This document shows, piece by piece, positions 19,864 through 31,153 of a stretch of 64,000 nucleotides of DNA. Position numbers and translations under genes: made by a program. Location of the stretch: contig CM055278.1 in assembly GCA_029237695.1 (NCBI GenBank), forward strand, positions 68,439,188-68,503,187, given 5' to 3'. Every line of letters begins with the position of its first letter. Position 1 is the stretch's first letter. Below the pieces are notes generated by a model. That model was not told the DNA's origin, did no database searches, and saw nothing but the letters and a program-made list of their open reading frames with translations. Source of the stretch: Conchocele bisecta. Lineage: Eukaryota; Mollusca; Bivalvia; Lucinida; Thyasiridae.

Positions 19864-21660
19864 TATTTGAAAATCTTTCTGTAACTGTAATTACTTGTGT
19901 ATGGACACATATATTCAAATGATGATACAGCATGATCGCTTACTCCTAAGGATGGCAGAACCATAATATTGTCAACATCATTCTCGTCTTTGGATATAAA
20001 AAGATCCAGTAAACTACTTGCTTGACCATCGCAAAATCTAGTATTCTCCCTCACGTGTTGAAACAGGTAATTGTCTCTTAAACATTCAATAAATTTGTGT
20101 TCGATATGGTTTTCAGTATGGCAAGTGGTGTATGTGTTCCAGTCGATATCTTTCATATTAAAGTCTCCAGATATTAATACGCTGTCACTCAATTGTGCTG
20201 CTTCTAGCAATAATTTATTTATTGTATCACAGTTATCATGACTAGATGGACTTCTATATATCACACCTATAACAATATTCCTATTTTCTATGAGCCAATT
20301 ACACCAGGATGCATCACTATATAATGAATTCAAATGGTCATTTGGTGAAATGTTCAAGTCAGAGTTTGCATATATTAATACTCTGCATCCATTATCAGAA
20401 CTGGGAAAAGCTGTGTATCCGTCTATTTGAAATATAACAGAAGCGCACGATTCACCATCATCAAATTTGGGAAGTACTTCTGTGACAAAAATTAAGTGTG
20501 GCTTATCCTGTGTGATCTGTACACGTAACTCATCAAGTTTATTCCGTAGTTGGTCTGCATTTGTATATAAACAGCTAATTTTTTAACATTCAGTGTCTGG
20601 GGTAGCTTCATTGTTTTGGTTCAATCCACCATGATCCTGATCCTCCACAGAATTATTATTTTCACCATGTTCTGATCAATAGAATAGTTTTCATTTAATG
20701 AATCCCTTGAAGATATATTTTCAAAAGATGTATTGGTCTGGCTATTGTCGACAATGTCACTCAAAGTCTCTGCAGAATGTGTTAGAAATTCAACATTATC
20801 ATGATTATGGCTAGATTTGCACAAAATATCCAATTTGGAATTATCTATATGCTTACGACTAGAACAAATAGTAATATTTGAATATTATTGTCATTAACAT
20901 GGGCATCATGCCCAAAACAATAAATTCTGTCTTTAACGATAACATTCTGAACACAAGCAACGGCTTGAACGGAGATAAAAGTGTCCCGAGACAAACTGGT
21001 ACTATGCAGAATGTGCTATTCCTTCACTATTGCCCGTTACCCGGAAAGGACGCGCCAGCAGTCTGGGCCTCCCTGGATACCGGCTGTCTTGGAACAAATT
21101 TCCTCTAAATATGACCAGATTTGGATTGTTCTCGTCTTTCTTTTGCTTTTCAAGTTCATTTCTCAATTCCCAGTTCTTATCACGTTCCTCCTTGGTGAGG
21201 TCCGGTGTAATAAACAAGTTACTCCACTTACTCAAATACTTATTGTTGCCATCCCTCCTTCACAAGACTTTGGCTCCACCTGACATTACACTTTCTTTCC
21301 TCACGTTCTTTGAATAATTATAAATCTCGGTCCACCTGTGCAGCTATTTTTCCATCCATACTGAGCTCGAGAGACTTAACATTCTGCTGGAATTGCTCTA
21401 TTTCAACTTTCTGATGTTGTATAATTCACCTTAGTTCAGTTAATTTGGGCAGGAGTCTGGAGCATCCATCACAGTTAAAGGGCAAATTTGGTGTGGGTTC
21501 CTGTCTTAGCATGTCATAAAGTCCTGGCGAAATGTTACTACAATCTAGACAAAACCAGTATTTGCAAATGTTACAGTTCATAGATTTGTTGGACTTCTTA
21601 AATGCAACATCACACTGGGTACAGTTTTTGGTATTTGCATGCTTTGCCGGCGTAGAACAC

Positions 21661-22870
21661 GACTCAGATATTCCTTCAGTTTTTGTTCTTTCCCATCATC
21701 GGATGCGAACAAAGAAGTATTTGCAAGTTTTACTTTGTGATTACAAACTTTTAAGGTTATATGAAGTCTAGTGAAATGGGCGCCTGATCCATCAATTTGT
21801 GATCTAAATTTGTGGAAAAAGGGGATTATTAGCGATTGATTCATTATGTAAAACACTATGTTGTCGCGAAAACCCATTACAGTGATGAATATATTCCAGT
21901 ACAACTGATGTCAACCCTAAGTTAGCATAACTATATCATAAATGGCTTTACATTTTAACTGAGTCAAACAGCCAGTCATCGTCATCGGCAAACATTAGGC
22001 AAATAGCTTCTTAAAAAACAAGATGGAAAGAAATATATTGCTGTTAGTTTGCTGTTATTGTTATTTGTCCGGAACTGGAGCACTGAGTGGGCGCGCTTGA
22101 TTGGAACACGTGGTACTCGCCGATAACGGTTTCGATATCTATGTTGAAAATAAAGGTGGAGCACCACCATTGATTTTTCCTCTATTTAACCGAACCATAT
22201 ACCACAAATAATTGGGGTATTCTCTCTACAAATTTTCTTTTTAACACGGATGGTATTGGACGTATATTCTAATTAAAATATGTGTTTAGTTTTTGCTAAT
22301 AAAGATACCTTCAATTTCGTATGACTACCCTGGTAGTAGCTCAAACTGCATGTATGCAGCAGCTGAAGTTGAAACATGTTCAGACTGGTTTGGAAGAAAA
22401 ACGTGGGTCAAAATGATAGCAAAGACACAGAAGCATGCATGTGAATTAGTAGTTCAGTAGACTAGAATTGTGGCCTTCTCGAAACATCGCTTTATTGTTT
22501 GGAACATTTGTATGAAATAATTTCAAAATTCATCTATAAGTATACTAATTACAGTAATTAGTGAATTGAAGTTTGGCTCTTTTGTACTATTCTTGACCTT
22601 TGAGCTCTAAGTGTGACCTTGACCTTTTTGCTACGGACCTGGCTCTTGTGCGCGACAATACCGTCTCGTCATGATGAAGTTATTTGCCAAATAATTTTAA
22701 AATCCCTTAATGCATGCAGTACAAAATCACAGTCCGGTCATGTTCTAATGTTCTCATGTTTTTACCTTTGACCTCTCATGCAGTTACAGCCCAGACAAAC
22801 ATGACAAAGTTACAGGCCGGACTAGAATTTCAAACGGACTTAAAAATGACTTTAAAACAATGTGTATTTA
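21661..22870. other. Unassigned interval with dispersed-repeat phrases
   Basis: Contains a 'gtgaccttgacctttttgct' phrase near 22611, typical of molluscan dispersed repeats. No convincing exon was found. Confidence 0.4.
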
Positions 22871-22891
22871 ATTTTAGTTTGATTCACTTAC

Positions 22892-23047
22892 CATACCGTC
22901 AGTGTTTTTGGCCGAAAACAGACTAATATACATTAAATCGTTGTATGTCTGTCCATATTGGAGTAATGCAGATCGATGGTCGTCATAAAAAACAATTTCT
23001 CCCGGTGGTGGAAACCTCCAGTTCCTCCGGTAGCTCCTCATGAGTGC
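22892..23047 (-). CDS. Candidate internal coding exon, protein not recognised
   Basis: The minus strand reads 'aactttaatacag' then coding 'gcactcatgaggagc', and ends 'gacggtatg' followed by 'gtaagtg', a near-consensus donor. The enclosed 156 bp is exactly 52 codons, phase 0 at both ends, without stops. The peptide is of ordinary composition ('RSYRRNWRFPPPGEIVFYDD', then 'LLQYGQTYNDLMYISLF'), unlike the repeat shadows nearby. I do not recognise the family. If 24050-24241 is its first exon, the gene runs right to left. Chance agreement of both splice sites with an open 52-codon phase cannot be excluded. Confidence 0.45.
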
Positions 23048-24049
23048 CTGTATTAAAGTTAACACAAAATAAGGGAGGCGATCTTTCTTAACTCGGTAGT
23101 TTCTCAGTTTAATTTATTTTACAAACTTTGTAATTTCGTTAACGATTGCGTTAGGTTGGTACACCAGTCCAGGAAGTAATTTATGCTTAAAAGCAATGTG
23201 TGTGATCACGTGGTTACAACAACAAGTACTGAAATTTCCAGAAGCCCTCCGATTCAAATTTAAGAACATATTATTTTATTCTGTCCTTATTATTGTGGTA
23301 GAATTCACTTTTTATCGGGTCCGAACTATATAATTCGGGAACGAAGTCGGGATTTAGCAAAGACAACTTCTCACTAAATAATTACCTGTTTCTGCTATTT
23401 TTGGTGTTAGCAGAAGCATTAAAGTCTGTATTCTATAAATACATCGATATGAATACATATGAATTACCGGCTTCTCTAAAAAAATCTCTACCTCCGCTCT
23501 TTCTCCCATTCTTGGGAGGCGGCATGCAAGGTCCTAGAGCCAGTGCCGCCGTTAAATATAAGCTAATACATAAATAAATACTCATGGGCATATAAACTCT
23601 GCTAGAATTGTATCGACTTCGATACCGAGCCTCAGGTAGGGAACCACCAAAACCACAATCCCTTTATTTTGGTTTCTTTCGACAAAACATTTAATTAGCT
23701 AAATCCACCCGATACTTAATATTCTTTTCTATTAGTTCCTGCTAATAAATACTCTTGTGAAACAGTACAAATGATAAAATATTGAAATATAATTGATTTG
23801 CGTTTCCCTTTTAAATACTCTGGCCCTCTGGCGTAAATAAATCAAGCCGGATTGCCCCATACCTGGGACAATCTTGTCTGATATTTGCAGTTACGTACGA
23901 GAGTCACGTGCACCTATACTTTTCTCAGTCCAATTTAGTCACAGTACCACTCAAGCCCAATACCACTCAAGCCACCCTTCACAACAGACCACAACATTCC
24001 CAGTCCCGACAATACATCCCAAAATCATAACCTGGGAACGATCACGTGC
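23048..24049. other. Possible intron/unassigned DNA
   Basis: No repeat shared with the rest of the window. Short open segments on the minus strand around 23480-23550 lack clear splice signals. Confidence 0.35.
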
Positions 24050-24241
24050 CTATATAGGGTAGGGATAAATAGCGGATACCAACTTAAACAACAACGCGAA
24101 GTACATTCCCGACAGGGAGCCACACACCGTCCCTACCATGCCTGAAATCTGGCGCATCAAACGCGTCTTGTTAAGCTGCATTTGGTGGTCTCTGTACTTT
24201 GGCCCAAACTTCTGTCGTTTTTGCGAAGAATCAATTTCCAT
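24050..24241 (-). CDS. Candidate small membrane protein or first coding exon
   Basis: ATG at 24239-24241 sits in a strong context (gacATGG). The 63-codon frame has a polar, basic N-terminus ('MEIDSSQKRQKFGPKYRDHQ') and one likely membrane segment at ~35-57 ('GTVCGSLSGMYFALLFKLV'), ending at TAG. It could be a complete micro-protein. It could also be a first exon splicing at 'ATG|GTAGGG' or 'TTG|GTATCC', both phase 0 and therefore compatible with the exon at 23047-22892. Function unknown. Confidence 0.35.
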   Translation of the reverse strand: MEIDSSQKRQKFGPKYRDHQMQLNKTRLMRQISGMVGTVCGSLSGMYFALLFKLVSAIYPYPI

Positions 24242-24249
24242 GTCTATGC

Positions 24250-25790
24250 GTTTGTGACACCATATCTCATCAAAATATGTTGCATATTACGGTAAATATC
24301 AAATAATACTTACTTTGAAGTTGGCAATTTCAACACATTCTCCACATTTCGCCAATAGTAATTAATTAAGTCAGTCATGATTAAAAACGCGGTTGGGGGG
24401 GGGGGGGGGGGGGGTGTTGGACTAATGGCAGACACCGACAGCCGCATGTCTGCAGGCGGGGAAAGCACGAGGGGGATACTAGTCGAGAGATTCTGGGGTC
24501 CTCCCCCGGAAAATATTTGATTTCGACGTGCATTTTCCGGGGTTCTATTTTATAATTTCCAATAGTCATATTTGCACCCAAGAGTTCAAACTGAAAAGGG
24601 GGTTCGTTCACAGGTATCTATTTTATTATCACATCACATCATCGTGTGCCGCTTAAACTAATCATGATGCATACTAAAGTAACAATAGGAGAAACATAGA
24701 GCATTGAAATCGCATGTACACAATTGAGTTCAGCGGTCTCGAGTAGTTTATCTAAACATAATCTTTCCAAATATTCAGATTTCATGTAGATTAATTGTGT
24801 TTTGTTTTGTTGTGTCTAGAGCTATGCATGCATAAGTCATTCTGGTGAAACAAACGCACTGCATCATGATAAACACGTAATTAAACGACACGCGCACAAC
24901 GACAGACAGGCAGGCACCCAGATGCGATGCGAGTGATGTCAGACTGGCGCCAGAAAATGGTAGCAACTAATAGAGTGTAACCGGTGTCGATATATGATGT
25001 ACATTCATCTAATTTGTGGTCGAAAATCGGTAAGATAAACACATTGCTTATTTCCATTGGTTTTGAGAATATACTATTTATTTAAGGTTGCACAGTTTGT
25101 TTTTATGTATATTGTTGTCATTAGCATCGCATGTTCTTATTTTCTCCGTGATTGTCGGTTTTGTGACCACCAAAATTATAATGTTGGTGTCGAGAAAAAC
25201 ATCCGGCATGTTTTGGCCTTTGGGTTACAATCAACCATTAGTTTTCTCCAGATGCTGGTGTAACTGTAATTTTGATATGACTGAGATGTCAAGCCAATGA
25301 TATTGTCCAATAGAGGGTTACATGCTTGAGGACATATAATGATATTCACCTGAATCAGAGTGATATTCTAAATGTGATATTGACCTGGATGCACCAGTCA
25401 GTCAATGGACACGGTTCAACGACGAACCAATTCTGGAAGTCGGACTTCGTCCATTTCGCGCACCTGCAGGTTATAATTATCTCCCTTGTCGAGAAGCGCA
25501 GGGGGAAACCTGACACTATATAATTTAATCATTTTTGAAGCTTCAAACTGGTCGCACGATTCACCCAAATCCTCCCCAAATCCTCATGTAATGAATAAGT
25601 TATCCAATTAATATGTATGAAAACCTTTTAATATCGTTCTTAAGAAGTTATTGAACCCGATTTGAATACGTTTTTATGGTAAAAAGAGTCTTATTTCGAT
25701 GTTTTAATTTAACTTAGGCATTCTAGCAGCCAAGGGAGATCATCCAAAATAAATTATGAGATAAATGCAAGGGAGATAAATGTTGTTTGA
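24250..25790. other. Unassigned interval with a G-homopolymer
   Basis: A G-run of ~20 lies near 24395-24414, next to sequence with 'cccccggaaaatatttgatt' and 'ggggttctattttataattt', which look like a diverged dispersed repeat. The rest is AT-rich with no supported gene. Confidence 0.35.
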
Positions 25791-25862
25791 CCCATTTTGG
25801 TCAATTGAAACATGCAAGTTATTTACCATTCAAAATGTGTATAATACTATTCATCTGTTTTT

Positions 25863-27283
25863 GTCGCGCCCGCTTGCGGAAAGCGCGATATAGTCGGCCG
25901 TTTGGCGTACGTACGTACGTACGTACGTATGTACGTGTGTCCGGTTAAAGTTTTTGGTTAAGCTGTAAGGTTAAGTTTTTTGGTTAAAGTTTTTGGTTAA
26001 ATTCTTTGGTTAAAGTTTTTGGTTAAGTTTTTTGGTTAAAGTTTTTGGTTAAAGTTTTTCGTTATACTATATCTCTGCAACTGCTTTGCCCATTACCTTG
26101 AAACTTCACATGGGTGTTTATCATCATCTTTATTTTCATTCTACCCCCATCCCGTGCGGCCCCTGTGCCCAATGTCAAGGTCAAATTACTTTGAAGTTTT
26201 TGGTTAAGGTTTTTGGTTAAAATAAAATTTTTGGTTAATAAGATTTTTTGGTTAAGTTTTTTGGTTAAAGTTTTTCGTTATATACTAATATCTCTGCAAC
26301 TGCTTTGCCCATTACCTTGAAACTTCATATGGGTGTTTATCTATCATCTATATTATCATTCTAACCCCCTCCTGTGCGGCCCCCTGTGCCCAATGTCAAG
26401 GTCAAATTACTTTGAAATTTTTTATTTTTTGGTTAAGTTCTTTGGTTAAAGTTTTGGGTTAAGTTTTTTGGCTAAAGTTTTTGGTTAAGTTCTTTGGTTA
26501 AAGTTTTTGGTTAAGCTTTTTGGTTAAGCTTTTTAGTTAAGTTTTTCGTTATACTATATCTCTGCAACTGCTTTGCCCATTACCTTGAAACTTCACATGG
26601 GTGTTTATCATCATCTATATTTTCATTCTACCCATCTCCCGTGCGGCCCCTGTGCCCAATGTCAAGGTCAAATTACTTTGAAGTTTTAGGTTAAGTTGTT
26701 TAGTTAAGTTTTTTGGTTAAGTTTTTTGTTAAAATTTTTCCCCTGTGCCCAATGTCAAGGTCAAATTACTTTGAAGTTTTTGGTTAAGTTTTTTGGTTAA
26801 GTTTTAGGTTAAAGTTTTTCATTATACTATATCTCTGCAACTGCTTTGCCCATTACCTTGAAACTTCACATGGGTGTTTATCATCATCTATATTTTTTCA
26901 TTCTACCCCCCTACCCGTGCGGCCCCTGTGCCCAATGTCAAGGTCAAATTACTTTGAAGTTTTTGGTTAAGTTTTTTGGTTAAAGTTTTTGGTTAAGTTT
27001 TTGGTTAAGTTTTTTGGTTAAAATTTTTTGTTATACTATATCTCTGCAACTGCTTTGCCCATTACCTTCAAACTTCACATGGGTGTTTATCATCATCTAT
27101 ATTTTCATTCTACCCCCCTCCCGTGCGGCCCCTGTGCCCAATGTCAAGGTCAAATTACTTTGAAGTTTTTGGTTAAGTTTTTTTTGTTAATGTTTTTGGT
27201 TAAAGTTTTTTGTTATACTATATCTTTTTTTTTAGTGTCCTTGCCTCGCCACAAGGCGCGACATGCAGGCCGCGGCCATCTAG
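25863..27283 (+). mobile_element. Helentron-like non-autonomous element (HINE) with internal tandem array
   Basis: Boundaries come from the empty copy at 29148-29315. The empty site has eight T. Here five T precede 'gtcgcgcccgcttgcgg' and three T follow 'ccgcggccatctag', so insertion is T|T with no target duplication. The 3' end shows a GGCCGCGGCC palindrome just before CTAG. The first eight bases, GTCGCGCC, recur inverted near the 3' end as GGCGCGAC (27257-27264 region). The interior has (gtac)n and then about five ~210-270-bp units. No coding sequence. These traits are those described for Helentron-derived elements and resemble 'pearl' elements of bivalves. Confidence 0.75.
25940..27235 (+). 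repeat. Tandem array inside the Helentron-like element
   Basis: The anchor 'atatctctgcaactgctttg' occurs at about 26069, 26288, 26556, 26829 and 27038, with a remnant near 27216. Each unit adds 'cttcacatgggtgtttatc', 'gtgcggcccctgtgccc' and 'aatgtcaaggtcaaattac', separated by variable (tttttggttaag)n stretches that differ in length. Confidence 0.9.
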
Positions 27284-27414
27284 TTTATCTCAATCAATCA
27301 ATCAACGAACCAACCTCAGCACATATATAGCTTTAAAATATGAACACGTCCGTAAATGTGAAGTGTCTATGCAGTACCTGTGGGGCCCGATATGCAGCAA
27401 GTTCTAGCCCAATT

Positions 27415-27815
27415 GTTTGGGTGGTGGTTGGGAGCCAGTGAAGGGTAATTTAACGATCGGCGTTCATCCTTACCGGAATGCCAACCTACATGGTTTGGCC
27501 CTCATGTACCGTTTTGTCTCCCTGGTAGTTGAGAGCTAAATCCTATTATGCTCCATTAAAAAAGAATAATATCTGTACAGATCATATTGCTTTAGGGGCT
27601 GGAGCTAAGTGACTCTGGTGCGGTATGGACCTGGCACCAGGTCAGGATATTCTAATTTCAGGACTGAATATATCTAGTTCTGTAAATATTGAGTTCTGAT
27701 TTTGGGAATTTCCCTCATTGTGGACAGGTTGAATACGGGATAATCCATCCTGTTGGCCCGGCCTTAAATGACCCTGGCAGTTTATACGCCTTTAAACACC
27801 AATAATCAATCAATC
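27415..27815 (+). mobile_element. SINE, family S (copy 1)
   Basis: Shared blocks in order: 'gggtaatttaacgatcgg', 'gttcatccttaccggaatgc', 'tttggccctcatgta', 'ctggcaccaggtcagg', 'ctaatttcaggactgaatat', 'tgagttctgattttggga', 'cggccttaaatgacc', 'taaacaccaata', followed by an (aatc)n tail. Copies recur at 35716, 37805, 40150, 49683, 50800 and 59875. Confidence 0.75.
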
Positions 27816-29147
27816 AATCTAGCCCATTTGTTGCCCATGACTAGTCCCACCCAGGTCACACGTTTGTTTCTGCTTTTACCAGGTATATTCCGGTCTGTAT
27901 TCCGGTCTGTACTGTTTTAGAAGATTGCGAGAAAATGACAAAATATATACATGATAGTTTAATACATGTACATTTAATATTAAGCACATTTTGATTACAA
28001 TAAAAAAAACTAGAGCTATCACAGGAGTGATCATAATACCTTGGATGTAGGTGCACGGTCATTCATCGTGACCGACCGACCGACCGACAAGTCTGACTCC
28101 TATATATCCCCTCAAACTTTGTTTGTGGGGGTATAGCAATGCAATTAAAGTATGACACAACAAGTATGGCTCGACATAAAACACTAATAATGGATATCTA
28201 GAAAACTAGAAGGACAGAGTAACAGAATCATGCCATACTTATACCCTCAATGTTCTCAAACGTCTCTAGCTACTCACAATTATCACCAATTACTGATAAT
28301 AATAGCCGTGTTATTTTCAATTAATTTGATCTGAATACAAGGCGATCAAAGACTAATCGCTAATGTAATTATTAATCACGTACAACATGATTATCACCTG
28401 GGGCATGTACACAATATTGACGATGTGAAATATTATTCATCAAACGGAATGTTTAACTTTCCGCAAATTGGGTGTGAAATATTTTGGCCAACATGCATTT
28501 ACTGCTAATGTCTTATTGTTACAAAAAACAACAACATTGGATGATTTAAAAACTTATAGATACATGTATATGTTTTACGAAATTAATATAAATGTGTTTT
28601 AATTGCATGTTCAACCCGGTACTGTATTATAATGATTGAATTATATCATTATTATTATAGAATAAACGGGACCAAAATGTTTCAAATGTACATTCGCAGA
28701 TTTTGATATTTTTTTGTCACTTCTCGCCCAAAGTGTATGCTGTGATCACCATTTCAAGTGTCTCGTCGAGACGGTTCTGATCAGTTGAACGGTCATTGGA
28801 GGAGAAATAGGGAGATAATTTGTATAATCTATCAAAACTGTGACAAAGCTGGACGGACAGTCACAAACAATAACCACCTTATTACGACCTTAGATGTTGA
28901 TATATAATATGCCGTTAAACAAACAAACATTTATATGGGGACATATATACAAGAAAGACAATTCTGAAAATTAAGACCATTTATATTGGCCACCCATGAC
29001 ATTTTCTGGCGAGCTTCGTTTTAATATCACGTTCTTAGCCAAACTCCTTGCATCAGCTAGGTACCTGAAAATAGTATTATTCAATGATTAATAACAATTT
29101 AAGCTGGTATCTACATCACAAAGTGAGTAATTAAGAGGATTTGGGGA
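27816..29147. other. AT-rich interval
   Basis: A short (cgac)n tract lies at ~28070-28088. A trace of the family I hairpin ('gtctcgtcgagacggttc') sits near 28760. No gene is supported. Confidence 0.4.
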
Positions 29148-29315
29148 TGATTTGCTGCATATCGGGCCCGTACTGCATAGACACTTGACATTTACGGACG
29201 TGGTCATATTTTCAAGCTATATGTGCTGAATTTGATTGATTGATTTTAGATAAAAAAAACAGATGAATAAACATTTGGAATGGTGAATGTTTCAATTGAC
29301 CAAAATAGGTGAGGG
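29148..29315 (-). repeat. Host repeat, empty copy (inverted)
   Basis: The reverse complement reads through the junction as 'attcatctg', eight T, 'atctaaaatcaatcaatc', with no insert. It is the uninterrupted counterpart of 25790-27405. Confidence 0.85.
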
Positions 29316-30277
29316 GTGAGAGGGCATTCTGAAATTTTAGAAGCCCTGTACAGTACAGTATCTAACTGTATAGACACTTGGATTGAACCCTAGTTTACAT
29401 TTACAAACATACAGCAGCATTATATTCTTGATTTCAATACAATTTTTTACCAAAAAAACATGTTTATGAATTTTGTCAATACCGATTTTTTTTTTTTATT
29501 TCTATAAACAATAAAAGCTTAAAATATTTCACAACTACTTTTTACATGTATATTGAAATAACCCACAGGTTATTTAATTTAAAAATATGTAAATTTGATA
29601 CATTATTACTTGAAAATTCCACAGGAAAATGTCACTTTACAAGAGTAAGCCATCATGAGTAAGCCATAAATGAAGTCACAACTACGCAAATAGTATCATC
29701 CAATCAGCAACACGCTTACAGGTTAGTTGCAGCCTGTAACTCTGTGACCCTCCTTTATTGTACTAGAAACAAAATTGCTACCCGGCTTCATACCTCTCGC
29801 GAGGGTAGCAATCGGTTATCCGGCATGTTTGATATGTTAGCGATATAAAACTGTCAAAACTGTATCAATAAATTATTAATAAAGGACATACACATGCAGA
29901 AATTTGTTATTTCACCGTGTCAAGGTGTTTATCTGACATTTACATGTACCGTAAAGATTATAATAGATGCCCATGCTCTAATAGACGCCCACCCTCCACT
30001 TTTTACGTTGAAAATGACCTATTTTTTGGCTGAATTTCACGAAATTTGTGCCTCTAATAAACGCCCAGTACTAACTTGAAACAAAATCGGAGCCAATTGT
30101 CCAACTAGATTTCTTTTCTTTCCAGTATTTCCAGGGGTAAAAAACAACAATTGAACATAATTGCTACTTTCACTTTCAAAAGCGTAAAAGAGAAATTCAA
30201 CTTTTTCCGGTGTCACAGTAAATTCCTCATCGGCAGTAGCTATTTGCACGAACACAGGGTGATCAGAATTTACACCA
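29316..30277. other. Unassigned interval with repeated 'acgccca' motif
   Basis: 'aatagatgcccatg', 'taatagacgcccaccc' and 'taataaacgcccagtac' occur near 29963, 29980 and 30055, probably a transposon end. The minus-strand frame 30037-30255 overlaps this and is not called. Confidence 0.35.
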
Positions 30278-30800
30278 TGCTCCAGATAAGGAATTAGTAA
30301 GTGAGTATTGTCACTCCATCATTTCTGAAGCAATTGGGTATTTCAAAATTTTAATTGTGTAAAATAGAGTCACACTACTGTTTACACATCAGCAGACCGC
30401 CATTATTCAATAGTTTGCTTCTAAATAAAAACACATTTTGGAAAAATAAGAAAATATGCTATATTTGTTGTCTGTTTATTGTTTTCTGTAGCATGATAAA
30501 GGTACCACAAAATATTTATTTCTTTTTGATACTCGCTACTTATGATTTCAATTGGGTTTTTGGCAATTTTAATTGTGTATTTCAGGGATTCCGCTGGGGA
30601 AAATAAAAAAATCGCCACTTCAAAAAGAATAAAACAATTGGTGATAAAAAATTACAATTTTCGAAAAAAAAGAAAAGAAAAAAAAAAGAGAATATTGTGA
30701 TTTTTTTCCCGAAAATTGTAATTTTTTATCGCCAATTGTTTATTTTTATCGCCAATTGCGAAAGTGGCGATCGCCAGCGGAATCCCTGGTATTTAAGCTG
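30278..30800. mobile_element. hAT-like MITE family A (copy 2), split by a family B MITE
   Basis: The left end 'gctccagataaggaattag' and arm sequences as in 33217 continue to 30582. They resume after the nested insertion as 'gtatttaagctgc' (30789-30801). Confidence 0.75.
30583..30788. mobile_element. MITE family B (copy 2) with 6-bp target duplication
   Basis: The ends 'cagggattccgctgg' and 'ccagcggaatccctg' are flanked by 'gtattt' on both sides (30577-30582, 30789-30794). It is nested in the family A MITE and lies 25 bp past the EARS2-like exon end. Confidence 0.85.
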
Positions 30801-30813
30801 CACCTATACCAAC

Positions 30814-31153
30814 CTGATCTCCGCCGAGAACTTTTCGTAACAACCCCATGTACTGCCTCAATGAAAGCCCGTTCTCGGTTCCGTAACACAACAGAACCTC
30901 TTTCAGATCGTCTTCATTGTATTTCTCCACTGTTCGTAGTTTTTCAGTAATTTCGCTCAACACGCGACCACAGTCTATGGACGTATCATCGTCGAAGTCT
31001 ATTTCGTTCTCATGCTGCGATAACCAGACAAATTTCATTTTCCTGTCTATTAGCTCGCTGATTCGCGCAATTCTGTGTTCCGCTGCCCAGACTAGTATTG
31101 ACTCTATGTAGTCGTCGGATAGCAGTTGGTTCTGCTCTTTTGTGTCGGCAAGT
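30814..31153 (-). CDS. EARS2: EARS2-like exon: C-terminal anticodon-binding region of mitochondrial Glu-tRNA synthetase
   Basis: The minus strand reads 'ttccaccgctttttcag' (good acceptor) and then 340 bp of open frame. The peptide has 'LLSDDYIESILVWAAEHRIA', 'ISELIDRKMKFVW' and 'YMGLLRKVLGGDQ'. Its pattern matches the helical C-terminal anticodon-binding part of bacterial/mitochondrial glutamyl-tRNA synthetase (DDYI..., R-I-x-x-ISELI, F-x-W, L-L-R near the end). The enzyme charges mitochondrial tRNA-Glu in the matrix. The exon starts in phase 2 and would end at 'gatcag|gttggt', phase 0. Without splicing, the frame reaches TAA at 30793-30795, made partly from a MITE target duplication. The final exon was not found in the window. 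Confidence 0.6.

Larger units (their letters stand above)
17329..21660 (-). mobile_element. LINE (non-LTR retrotransposon) relic with ORF1, endonuclease and reverse transcriptase
   Basis: Read on the minus strand, the order is: a Cys-rich zinc finger in ORF1 (~21440-21640: 'NCTQC', 'CNICKYWFCLDC', 'CDGC', PHD-like); an ORF1 end with 'FITPDLTKEERDKNW' (~21200); an apurinic-type endonuclease (20580-19865: 'LYTNADQLRNKLDELR', 'GVIYRSPSS', 'ISGDFNMKDIDW', 'LGVSDHAV'); a linker (19118-18990, 'EEWGIIDWESKFED'); and reverse transcriptase (19002-17340: 'DTSKSMGPDNIHPLLLK', 'GQIPKEWKDA', 'FKKGSRPEAGNYRPVS', 'YLDLAKAFDKVSHPRL', 'GVPQGSVLGPVLF'). The catalytic FADD box and 3' end are missing, so it is 3'-truncated as well as frame-damaged. 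An ORF1 PHD-like finger suggests a CR1/L2-type clade (inference). Confidence 0.8.
25790..27405 (+). repeat. Host repeat, filled copy (interrupted by the Helentron-like element)
   Basis: 25790-25862 joined to 27284-27405 matches the reverse complement of 29148-29315: 'attttggtcaattgaaacat', 'attcatctgttttt', then 'atcaatcaatcaa', 'cagcacatata', 'gtctatgcagtac', 'gggcccgatatgcagcaa'. The break falls inside a T-run. Confidence 0.85.

Noticed and set aside
30037..30255. 72-codon minus-strand frame as the last EARS2 exon
   Set aside because: Overlaps repeated 'acgccca' transposon-end motifs and shows no resemblance to the expected C-terminus.
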